This document shows, in pieces, positions 6,185 through 12,273 of a stretch of 12,273 nt of DNA; position 1 is the stretch's first letter; each line of letters opens with the position of its first letter. The DNA is from JAEUMW01 sp039807745. Its GTDB lineage: Bacteria > Pseudomonadota > Gammaproteobacteria > Burkholderiales > JAEUMW01. The notes below the pieces were generated by a model that saw only the letters and a program-made list of their open reading frames with translations, did not search any database and was not told the origin of the DNA. A program made the position numbers and the translations under genes. The stretch is from assembly GCA_039807745.1 (NCBI GenBank), contig JBDHRV010000107.1, forward strand, positions 1 through 12,273. Direction: 5' to 3'.

Positions 6185-8152
6185 ATGTGGCACCTGATTC
6201 GTTCCCGCCCGATGGGGCTGGTCACGCTGCTCGTGCTATTCGCTCTGGCAACGCCAGTACCCGCCGCGCCGATCGATACTCCGGCCGATCCATGGCCGCG
6301 GTTGATCGATCTCGGTGGCGCCACCGCGACCCTTCATCAACCGCAAGTCGAAGGCTGGAACGGTAACCGCATCAGGTTTCGCGCCGTCGTGGGCGTGTCG
6401 GCGCCAAATCGAGCGGAAGATGCCTTCGGCACGATCTGGGCCGATGCGGTGACCCGTGTCGACCGCGTCGCGCGCCTCGTGGTGCTCGACGAGGTGACGC
6501 TCACGCGGGCGACGTTCCCGACCCTCGCCGACGGCGGGAGCTCGTATCTGAGAGCCTTGCAGGCGCGACTTGCGCGGGCACCGCAGACCGTCGCGCTCGA
6601 CCGCCTGCAGGCTTCGCTCGCTACGTCCCGCAACGTGACGCCTGCGGGCGTGCCGGTGCAGAACGTGCCGCCCCGCATTTTCGTGAGCGACGGTCCAGCG
6701 GTTCTGGTCCCGATCTCCGGGCCACCGGTGCTGCGGCGCATAGGCGGCTCGGCCTTCGAGCGCGTCGCCAACACGCGAGCGCTGATTCTGAGGGATGCTC
6801 GGAGCTACTACCTGCGCCTTGGAGACGGCTGGATGACAGCCGACGCGCTCGACGGCAGATGGTATCCGGCCGACCGCGTGCCAGCGGGACTTGATCTGGT
6901 CGCCGACAAGCTGGCGAACGCTGGGGCAGATTTCCTCGCTGGTGGCGTGCGACCTGCCCGGTACGCCGGCGCACCTGCCGTGTTCGTGAGCCACGCCCCG
7001 GCTGCGCTCCTGCTCTTCGAAGGCGAACCCGTCCTCGAGCCGATCGCGGGCACGACTCTGCTGCGTGCCGCCAACACCCCCGCCCATGTCATCGTCGACA
7101 TCGTGAGCGGGCACTACTTCGTGCTCCTCTCCGGCCGGTGGTTTCGTGCCCCCGGCCTCAACGGTCCCTGGACGTATGTCTCCGCCCGCAACCTGCCGCC
7201 CGCCTTCGCGGCGATCCCGGCCGACGATCCGGCGGGCGCCGTGCTCGCCTCCGTGTCCGGTACGCCGCAAGCCAAGGCGGCGGTGATCGACAACGCGATC
7301 CCCCAGACGGCCGTGGTGCCCCGCGCGAACGGGCCCGCCTTTGCGGCCGAGTTCGACGGTCATCCGCAATATCGCCCGATCATGGGGACATCGCTTTCCT
7401 ACGTCGCGAATTCGCCGACCCCCATCGTGCGGCTGGACTCCCGGCGTCTTCTCGCCCTCAAGGCGGGCGTCTGGTTCGAGGCAGCCTCGGTGTTCGGTCC
7501 GTGGGCGGTAGCGAACGCGGTGCCTGACGTGATCTACACGATTCCCGCGAGCTCGCCCCTGCATCACGTGACCTATGTGCGCATCTACAGCGCCACGGCA
7601 CAGTTCGTCGAGGTCGGCTACACGCCCGGGTACACCGGCAGCGTGGCGACACCGGACGGCGTAGTCGTGGACGGCACGGGATACGCCGACGCGCCGTGGG
7701 TCGGCAGTGCGCGTGACCCGGCGCCCCCCACTTACGGGATCGTCGTCAAGCCGCTCGATGACGCGGCGCGCAACGTCTATGCACAGTGGGGCAGCGCGAT
7801 ACTCACGGGTTCCCGTGTGCCCGGCGCGCAGCCTCTCGCAGCAGCCGGTGCCGACCACGACTACGTTGCGAACGTCGACGGCAGCGTATACCGGACCGGC
7901 AGCAGCGGCTGGGAGAAGCTGGGCATCCGCGGCTGGGGGCGCGCCACTTCCGAAGAGCTCGGGTGGGCGAACCGCGAGCAGCAGGCGCGTGCATTCGGGG
8001 CCGAGCGCTTCGAGCGTCATCGCACCAGGGCAGGGGTCGAACGCCTGGCCGAAAATCGGCCCGGAGCCGGCGAGCGGAGCGGTGCCGACGCGTTTGGCGC
8101 CGGCGGCGGCGTCCGGGTGGGGGGGCTGCGGGGGCGGCGCGGCACGCCGTGA
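6185..8152 (+). CDS. shortened GPW-repeat paralogue, exported without lipid anchor
   Basis: A 655-residue paralogue of the lipoprotein at 3531-6080, roughly 60% identical by eye over the third module. ATG 6185 follows GAGGAAG with 8 nt spacing. The N-terminus is an ordinary signal peptide (hydrophobic residues about 10-24, cleavage near PVPAA), with no lipobox. I see no cysteine anywhere in the protein. DPWPR (35-39), the N-terminal domain and three GxW modules are kept, although the first module ends GRW instead of GPW. The hydrophobic small-residue stretch, the Cys-Cys pair and the YNAxTG repeats are missing. The distal motif WANREQQARAFGAERF survives, followed by an Arg/Gly-rich end. It should be soluble in the periplasm or secreted. 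The stop overlaps the next gene's start (GTGA at 8149-8152), coupling it to the pqi genes. A G7 run near its 3' end (8119-8125) is a possible frameshift point. Confidence 0.85.
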   Translation: MWHLIRSRPMGLVTLLVLFALATPVPAAPIDTPADPWPRLIDLGGATATLHQPQVEGWNGNRIRFRAVVGVSAPNRAEDAFGTIWADAVTRVDRVARLVVLDEVTLTRATFPTLADGGSSYLRALQARLARAPQTVALDRLQASLATSRNVTPAGVPVQNVPPRIFVSDGPAVLVPISGPPVLRRIGGSAFERVANTRALILRDARSYYLRLGDGWMTADALDGRWYPADRVPAGLDLVADKLANAGADFLAGGVRPARYAGAPAVFVSHAPAALLLFEGEPVLEPIAGTTLLRAANTPAHVIVDIVSGHYFVLLSGRWFRAPGLNGPWTYVSARNLPPAFAAIPADDPAGAVLASVSGTPQAKAAVIDNAIPQTAVVPRANGPAFAAEFDGHPQYRPIMGTSLSYVANSPTPIVRLDSRRLLALKAGVWFEAASVFGPWAVANAVPDVIYTIPASSPLHHVTYVRIYSATAQFVEVGYTPGYTGSVATPDGVVVDGTGYADAPWVGSARDPAPPTYGIVVKPLDDAARNVYAQWGSAILTGSRVPGAQPLAAAGADHDYVANVDGSVYRTGSSGWEKLGIRGWGRATSEELGWANREQQARAFGAERFERHRTRAGVERLAENRPGAGERSGADAFGAGGGVRVGGLRGRRGTP

Positions 8153-8838
8153 GCGGATCGAGCGGCCGCCTCGCCGCTGCCGGGGAGACCGTTGCCTGCC
8201 CCGATTGTGATCTGCTGCAGCACATCCCCACGCTGCCGCCGGGTGCGAAGGCGCGTTGCCCGCGCTGCGGGCATGTGCTCGCCACCCGGCCGTCCGATCC
8301 GATCGATTTGCCTCTTGCCCTCACGGCCACCGCGGTGGTCGTGCTGATCGTCGCCAACACCATGCCGCTGATGGCGATCTCGGCGGTGGGGCGTCACGCA
8401 AGCACCACCATCCTCGGCGGCGCGTACGAGATGTGGATGACGGGCGAGCAGATCACGGCCATGATCGTGGCGTTCTGCGCGGTGTTCGCACCCGGGCTCT
8501 ACCTTCTCTTCATGCTGGCGGTGCTCACCGCGGTGCGATGGCCGCCCGCCCCGCACTGGGTCGGCGAGGTGCTCCGGTGGGGGCTGCACATGCAGCCGTG
8601 GTCGATGTACGAGGTCATGCTGCTCGGGATCCTGGTTGCGTTGATCAAGATCGCCGAGCTCGCGATGGTGGACCCCGGCATCGGAATGTATGCGGTGGGT
8701 GTGCTGGTCATACTCTTTCCGGCCATCGCGGTGAGCTTCGACCCGCGCGAGGTGTGGCGGCGAATCGAGTGGGTCGAAGACGAGGTGTCCGCCGGGCACG
8801 GCGGTGGTGATGCGATCCGCACCGGGGTGATGCGATGA
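8149..8838 (+). CDS. pqiA: PqiA-like inner-membrane protein, first half
   Basis: This 229-residue membrane protein matches one PqiA domain (paraquat-inducible protein A / YebS family), part of a Pqi-type lipid transport system. A zinc-ribbon-like N-terminus has CPDC (Cys17, Cys20) and CPRCG (Cys37, Cys40). Four hydrophobic segments follow, beginning near LALTATAVVVLIVANTMPL and ending with VGVLVILFPAIAVSF, then the family's typical FDPR. I chose GTG 8149 because it overlaps the preceding stop as GTGA and places CPDC at residue 17; a G-rich stretch upstream could serve for ribosome binding. E. coli PqiA is about 417 residues and carries two such domains in one chain. Here they are separate genes, and this one corresponds to the first. 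The stop overlaps the next start as ATGA (8835-8838), so translation is coupled. Confidence 0.9.
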   Translation: MSGSSGRLAAAGETVACPDCDLLQHIPTLPPGAKARCPRCGHVLATRPSDPIDLPLALTATAVVVLIVANTMPLMAISAVGRHASTTILGGAYEMWMTGEQITAMIVAFCAVFAPGLYLLFMLAVLTAVRWPPAPHWVGEVLRWGLHMQPWSMYEVMLLGILVALIKIAELAMVDPGIGMYAVGVLVILFPAIAVSFDPREVWRRIEWVEDEVSAGHGGGDAIRTGVMR

Positions 8839-9479
8839 CGACGGCAACCGCGCTCACCGCGGCGCGTGCGGGACTCGTCTCCTGCGAGACCTGCCGTCTG
8901 CTGTCGCGACCGGCTCACCCGGAGCATGCTGGCCACTGTCCGCGCTGCGGCGCGGCGCTCGAATTCCGTGTCGTGCACTCGATCCAGTACACGTGGGCGC
9001 TCGTCATCGCGGCGGCGATCTGCTACATCCCCGCGAACATGCTGCCGGTGCTGACGACCACCACGTTCGGGTCCGCCGAGTCCGACACCATCATGGGCGG
9101 GGTGGTCTTTCTCTACACCTCGGGGTCGTGGCCCCTAGCGCTCATCGTGCTGGTCGCGAGCGTGATGGTCCCGCTCGGCAAGCTGGTCGCGCTCGTCTAT
9201 CTGCTGATCGTGGTGCAGCGTGGCTCGGTGGGCGACATGCGGCAACGCACGCGGCTCTATCGCATGGTGGAGTTCATCGGCCGCTGGTCGATGCTGGACG
9301 TGTTCGTCGACACCTTCACGGTGGCCCTGATCCAACTACAGCCGTTGATGTCCGTCGAACCTGGTCCCGGAGTGTTGTTCTTTGCCGCGGTCGTGGTGCT
9401 GACCATGCTCGCCGCGGAGTCCTTCGATCCGCGCCTGATCTGGGATGCCGGCACTGGCGTGGAGCGCGCGCATGGCTGA
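8835..9479 (+). CDS. pqiA: PqiA-like inner-membrane protein, second half
   Basis: A 214-residue second PqiA domain protein. It keeps the two cysteine pairs (CETC at 17-20 and CPRCG at 35-39), then four predicted membrane segments, the first around TWALVIAAAICYIPANMLPV. The connecting region has IMGGVVFLYTSGSW and the late part has FIGRWSMLDVFVDTF, both characteristic of PqiA. It ends with AAESFDPRLIWD, parallel to the FDPR in the first half. ATG 8835 overlaps the previous stop by four bases. Its own TGA overlaps the pqiB start by eight bases (9472-9479). With its partner it would form the inner-membrane part that feeds or receives lipid from the PqiB tunnel. Confidence 0.9.
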   Translation: MTTATALTAARAGLVSCETCRLLSRPAHPEHAGHCPRCGAALEFRVVHSIQYTWALVIAAAICYIPANMLPVLTTTTFGSAESDTIMGGVVFLYTSGSWPLALIVLVASVMVPLGKLVALVYLLIVVQRGSVGDMRQRTRLYRMVEFIGRWSMLDVFVDTFTVALIQLQPLMSVEPGPGVLFFAAVVVLTMLAAESFDPRLIWDAGTGVERAHG

Positions 9480-11145
9480 AAGCACTGATCGCGACGATCT
9501 CCCGCAGGCGGTTGTCGTGCCGAAGAAGCGGGGGCGAATCTCGGTCGTCTGGATCATCCCGATCCTTGCCGCGGTAGTGGGCATCGGGATCGCGATTCAG
9601 CAGATCCTGAGCGAAGGCCCGACGATCACCATCGTTTTCAAGTCGGCCCAGGGCGTCGAGGCCGGCAAGACTGTCATCAAGTACAAGGACGTGAACATCG
9701 GCCAGGTGACGGCGGTGCAGCTCGACGACGACTTCGCGAAGGTGCAGGTAACGGCGAAGATCGCCAAGAGCGCCGCGGGACTGATGGTCGACGATGCGAG
9801 ATTCTGGGTCGTCGAGCCGCGCGTCTCCCTGAGCGGGATATCCGGCCTGAGTACGCTGCTCTCGGGCAACTACATCGGGTTCGAGGCGGGGCAGTCGAAG
9901 CGGAAGGAGCGCAAGTTCGTCGGACTCGACGTGCCGCCCACCATCACCGACCAGCCGGGTCGCAAGTTCACGCTGCAGGCGAGTGATCTCGGCTCGCTGG
10001 GCGTCGGCTCGCCGATCTATTTTCGCCGTCTGACGGTGGGCCAGGTCGCCGCGTACGATCTCGCGGCCGACGGCAGGGCGGTGAGCATTACCGTGTTCAT
10101 CAACGCACCCTACGACAAGTTCGTCAGTCCGGAGACGCGCTTCTGGAATGCGAGCGGAATCGACGTCTCGGTCGGTGCGGGTGGCGTGGAAGTCCGCACG
10201 GAGGGCTTGGTGGCGTTGCTGGCCGGTGGTCTCGCGTTCGATACGCCCGCCTTCCTGACGGTCACCGAGCCTGCGGCGGCGAACACCTCGTTCACGCTCT
10301 ACAGCGACCGGGACACGGCGATGAAGCAACCGGAGACCATCTCCCGGCGCTATGTTCTTTATTTCGACGAATCGTTGCGGGGGCTGTCGGTGGGTGCGCC
10401 GGTGACATTGTTCGGCTTGCAGGCGGGCGAGGTCACCGACGTCGGCTTGTCGGTCGACCCGGAGACGCTCGCCATACGCCCGCGCGTGCTCGTGACTTTC
10501 TTCCCCGAGCGCCTGATTGCTCGTTTGTCCTCCGCGCAGCAGGCGGCGGGCAAGGCCTTGGCGGAACAGCGCGGCGAGGCCCGCATCCGTTTCCTGCGCC
10601 GCGTGGTGGAGGAGCGGGGGCTGCGCGCGCAGTTGAGCAGCGGCAACCTGCTCACCGGTCAGATGTACATCGCGCTCGAGTATTTCCCCAAGGCGCCCAA
10701 GGTGAAGATCGACTGGACCGCGGACCCGTTGGAGATACCGACGCTCCCCGGTGGATTCGCGGACATCCAGGCCAAGCTCACCAGCATTCTCGCGAAGATC
10801 GACAAGATGCAGCTCGATGCGATCGGCGGCGATACGCGCAAGATGCTCGAAACCTTGAACCAGACGCTCAAGGATGTGGACCAGGCGGTCAATCGCCTGA
10901 ACGCGGACGTCACGCCGGCGCTCGGGAAGGTGCTCGAAGAAGTCCGTCGCGCCACGGCCTCCGCCGATCAGGTGCTCAGGAACACGGACGCGACGCTGGT
11001 TGGCAAAGATGCGCCCGGCCAGCAGGAGCTGCGCGATGCGCTGCAGGAAGTGGCGCGCGCGGCCCGCTCGCTGCGCGTGCTGACCGACTATCTCGAGCGC
11101 CATCCGGACGCGCTCATCCGCGGCAAGGCGGGGGAGAAACCATGA
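9472..11145 (+). CDS. pqiB: PqiB, MCE-domain lipid transport tunnel protein
   Basis: This 557-residue MCE-family protein is close in length to E. coli PqiB (546), which forms a hexameric needle-like tunnel across the periplasm. One N-terminal membrane anchor is visible (about residues 23-46, VVWIIPILAAVVGIGIAI). Three MCE domains follow, at about 49-140 (GVEAGKTVIKYKDVNIGQV), 164-258 (GVGSPIYFRRLTVGQV) and 291-405 (GLSVGAPVTLFGLQAGEV). A helical region (about 427-540) with repeated Leu/Ile spacing matches the coiled-coil needle. ATG 9472 has GGAG 7 nt upstream and overlaps the end of the second pqiA gene. An in-frame ATG at 9445 would add nine residues but lacks such a site. The stop overlaps the pqiC start (ATGA). 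All key parts are present, so it is probably functional. Confidence 0.93.
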   Translation: MAESTDRDDLPQAVVVPKKRGRISVVWIIPILAAVVGIGIAIQQILSEGPTITIVFKSAQGVEAGKTVIKYKDVNIGQVTAVQLDDDFAKVQVTAKIAKSAAGLMVDDARFWVVEPRVSLSGISGLSTLLSGNYIGFEAGQSKRKERKFVGLDVPPTITDQPGRKFTLQASDLGSLGVGSPIYFRRLTVGQVAAYDLAADGRAVSITVFINAPYDKFVSPETRFWNASGIDVSVGAGGVEVRTEGLVALLAGGLAFDTPAFLTVTEPAAANTSFTLYSDRDTAMKQPETISRRYVLYFDESLRGLSVGAPVTLFGLQAGEVTDVGLSVDPETLAIRPRVLVTFFPERLIARLSSAQQAAGKALAEQRGEARIRFLRRVVEERGLRAQLSSGNLLTGQMYIALEYFPKAPKVKIDWTADPLEIPTLPGGFADIQAKLTSILAKIDKMQLDAIGGDTRKMLETLNQTLKDVDQAVNRLNADVTPALGKVLEEVRRATASADQVLRNTDATLVGKDAPGQQELRDALQEVARAARSLRVLTDYLERHPDALIRGKAGEKP

Positions 11146-11726
11146 TGCAGGGGTTTGTTGCTCTGACGATCTGCGCCGCGCTCGTGTTTGCGAGCGGATG
11201 TGCGTCCACGCCGCCGTCACGCTTCTACACCCTCAGCGCCGTCGCCGTTCCCGCTGCAGCGCCATCGAACGTTTCGGTGGCGGTGGGGCCGGTATCGGTG
11301 CCGGCCGATGTGGATCGCCCCCAGTTCGTGGTGAGCGCCGGCCCGAATCAGGTGAGGTTGGACGAGTTCAACCGCTGGGCGTCGCCCTTGCAGAACGGCA
11401 TCTCCCACGTGGTCGCCGAGAATCTTGTCATGCTGCTCGGCACGCCGCGCGTGACGTTGTATCCGCAGACGTTGAGCGCGGACGCGGACTATCGCGCGGC
11501 GATCGAGGTGCAGAGCTTCGCATCGGCGCCGGGCGAGGCTGCCATGCTGGACGCGGTCTGGACAGTGCGCCGGATGCAGGACGGCAAGACGGCAACCGGC
11601 CGCACGACGGTGCGCGAACCGGTGCAGGAGAAAGGCTTCGACGCCCTTGCCGCCGCTCACAGCCGCGCGGTCGGGCGCCTCAGTCAGGACATCGCGGGCG
11701 CCGTCCGGGCCTTGGCCGGTTCCTGA
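11142..11726 (+). CDS. pqiC: PqiC, outer-membrane lipoprotein partner of PqiB
   Basis: A 194-residue lipoprotein of the ABC-type transport auxiliary lipoprotein family (formerly DUF330). Its members include PqiC, which binds the outer-membrane end of the PqiB tunnel. The signal ends in VFASGC with Cys20 as the lipid site, with no inner-membrane retention Asp at +2 (Ala21). The mature start STPPSRFYTLS is typical of the family, as is the VGPVSVPADVDRPQFVV stretch, which is followed by a DEFNRWASPL segment. The later part has alternating strands and a C-terminal helix (SRAVGRLSQDIAGAVRAL). ATG 11142 gives the ATGA overlap with pqiB and lies 6-7 nt after GGGGAG; ATG 11145 is the only near alternative. 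It is the last gene of the unit; the next gene points the other way. Confidence 0.9.
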   Translation: MMQGFVALTICAALVFASGCASTPPSRFYTLSAVAVPAAAPSNVSVAVGPVSVPADVDRPQFVVSAGPNQVRLDEFNRWASPLQNGISHVVAENLVMLLGTPRVTLYPQTLSADADYRAAIEVQSFASAPGEAAMLDAVWTVRRMQDGKTATGRTTVREPVQEKGFDALAAAHSRAVGRLSQDIAGAVRALAGS

Positions 11727-11736
11727 CCGCAGCAGA

Positions 11737-11753
11737 GATCGGGCTCACCGATC
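11737..11753. terminator. hairpin between convergent genes
   Basis: GATCGG (11737-11742), a five-base loop and CCGATC (11748-11753) form a perfect 6-bp stem in the 50-bp gap between the pqiC stop and the stop of the convergent gene. It is placed where a shared bidirectional terminator would be expected, but no T-run follows on either strand. It is therefore weak evidence for termination. Confidence 0.35.
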
Positions 11754-11776
11754 AGCCAACATCACGCCGAGAATCC

Positions 11777-12273
11777 TCAGTCGCCTGACGAGGGCCTGAC
11801 TCTCAAGTTCACGAGAAGCTTCGGGTCGGCCAGCATGCGGTTGCCGATCTGCCGAAACGCCCGTTCGTAAGCCGACGCAATGCCGCCCTGCGAGAAGTTC
11901 GGCTGGCTCGCCGTCCCGCTGCCCGAATAGATGCCCAAAGGCTGCGTGTATGTGTCCTCGCCCGGGAATACCGTTGCCGTGGCGTTCGCGTAGTAGTCGG
12001 ACATCACGGGATTGACCGAGCTGCTCCCGCTCAACCGGATGGTGACCGAGGGAGAGTCCATGCTCGATGCAACCCCCACTTCCGTGAACATTTCGCGGAA
12101 GATCCTCATCGCCGCGTGCTGCATCAACTCCGCACCCGGGTATTGCCACGTCTCGCCCCGCAACTCCACGGTCTGCGTGTTGACCATCGCGGGATCCACC
12201 TGTACCGCGACCCGAGCCCGGATCGGCAGCGTCATATCGGGTGGCGGGCGCAGCGGCGCGGGGGCGGAGGGGG
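11777..12273 (-). CDS. exported-type protein of unknown function, 5' end outside window
   Basis: The frame is open from the stop (TGA, 11779-11777) to the right edge, giving about 165 visible residues. The true start probably lies beyond the window. The codons upstream of the internal ATG at 12235 read a Pro/Ala-rich linker (SAPAPLRPPPD), such as often follows a lipobox cysteine. That hints at a lipoprotein, but no signal is visible. The body begins LPIRARVAVQVDP and contains GETWQYPGAELMQHAAMRIF, a Ser/Thr-rich strand region with TIRLSGSSSVNP, and YANATATVFPG. It ends with a helix-like AYERAFRQIGNRML and LRVRPSSGD. I do not recognise the family. If the start is at 12235 instead, the product would have 152 residues and no export signal. 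It converges on pqiC with a 50-bp gap. Confidence 0.7.
   Translation of the reverse strand, partial: PSAPAPLRPPPDMTLPIRARVAVQVDPAMVNTQTVELRGETWQYPGAELMQHAAMRIFREMFTEVGVASSMDSPSVTIRLSGSSSVNPVMSDYYANATATVFPGEDTYTQPLGIYSGSGTASQPNFSQGGIASAYERAFRQIGNRMLADPKLLVNLRVRPSSGD

Noticed and set aside
6236..8020. 594-codon open frame on the minus strand opposite the second paralogue
   Set aside because: It is shadow coding caused by codon bias; the plus strand conservation with 3531-6080 accounts for the region.
9316..11220. 634-codon open frame on the minus strand opposite pqiB
   Set aside because: The plus strand is an unmistakable MCE protein with overlapping neighbours. The antisense product is Arg/His/Leu-rich with no recognisable domain.

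Overview
The window is a GC-rich chromosomal segment. Codon use, the Phd/VapC module and the split pqiA arrangement fit a Gram-negative proteobacterium, most likely a betaproteobacterium (Burkholderiales, Rhodocyclales or a relative). That assignment is inference from style, because there is no rRNA or marker gene here. Apart from one toxin-antitoxin pair, every complete gene encodes a protein with a signal peptide, a lipobox or membrane segments. The theme is therefore the cell envelope.

Layout: (1) 139-718, a secreted protein with two internal repeats whose reading frame is broken by one extra base near 260. (2) 794-1484 on the minus strand, a PIN-domain toxin and Phd/YefM-type antitoxin, with a recognisable promoter and an inverted-repeat operator at 1513-1541. 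(3) 1638-2791, an outer-membrane beta-barrel-like protein followed 11 nt later by a small cysteine-containing lipoprotein. (4) 2969-6080, a small secreted protein of unknown function, then a large lipoprotein with three copies of a 'GxW...GPW' module and a Tyr/Gly-rich tail. A perfect triple heptamer (GAGGGAA)3 fills the ribosome-binding region between them. (5) 6185-11726, a shortened paralogue of the large lipoprotein, followed with overlapping stop/start codons by two half-size pqiA genes, pqiB (MCE protein) and pqiC (outer-membrane lipoprotein). (6) 11777 to the right edge on the minus strand, a convergent gene cut by the window end.

PqiA, PqiB and PqiC form a known trans-envelope lipid transport system: inner-membrane protein, periplasm-spanning MCE tunnel and outer-membrane lipoprotein. 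The most interesting feature is that the GPW-repeat paralogue is translationally coupled to pqiA by a GTGA overlap, and a lipid-anchored sister copy lies just upstream. I infer that this uncharacterised exported family may be an accessory part of, or work alongside, the Pqi lipid pathway. No mobile element, tRNA, rRNA, CRISPR array or phage gene was seen.
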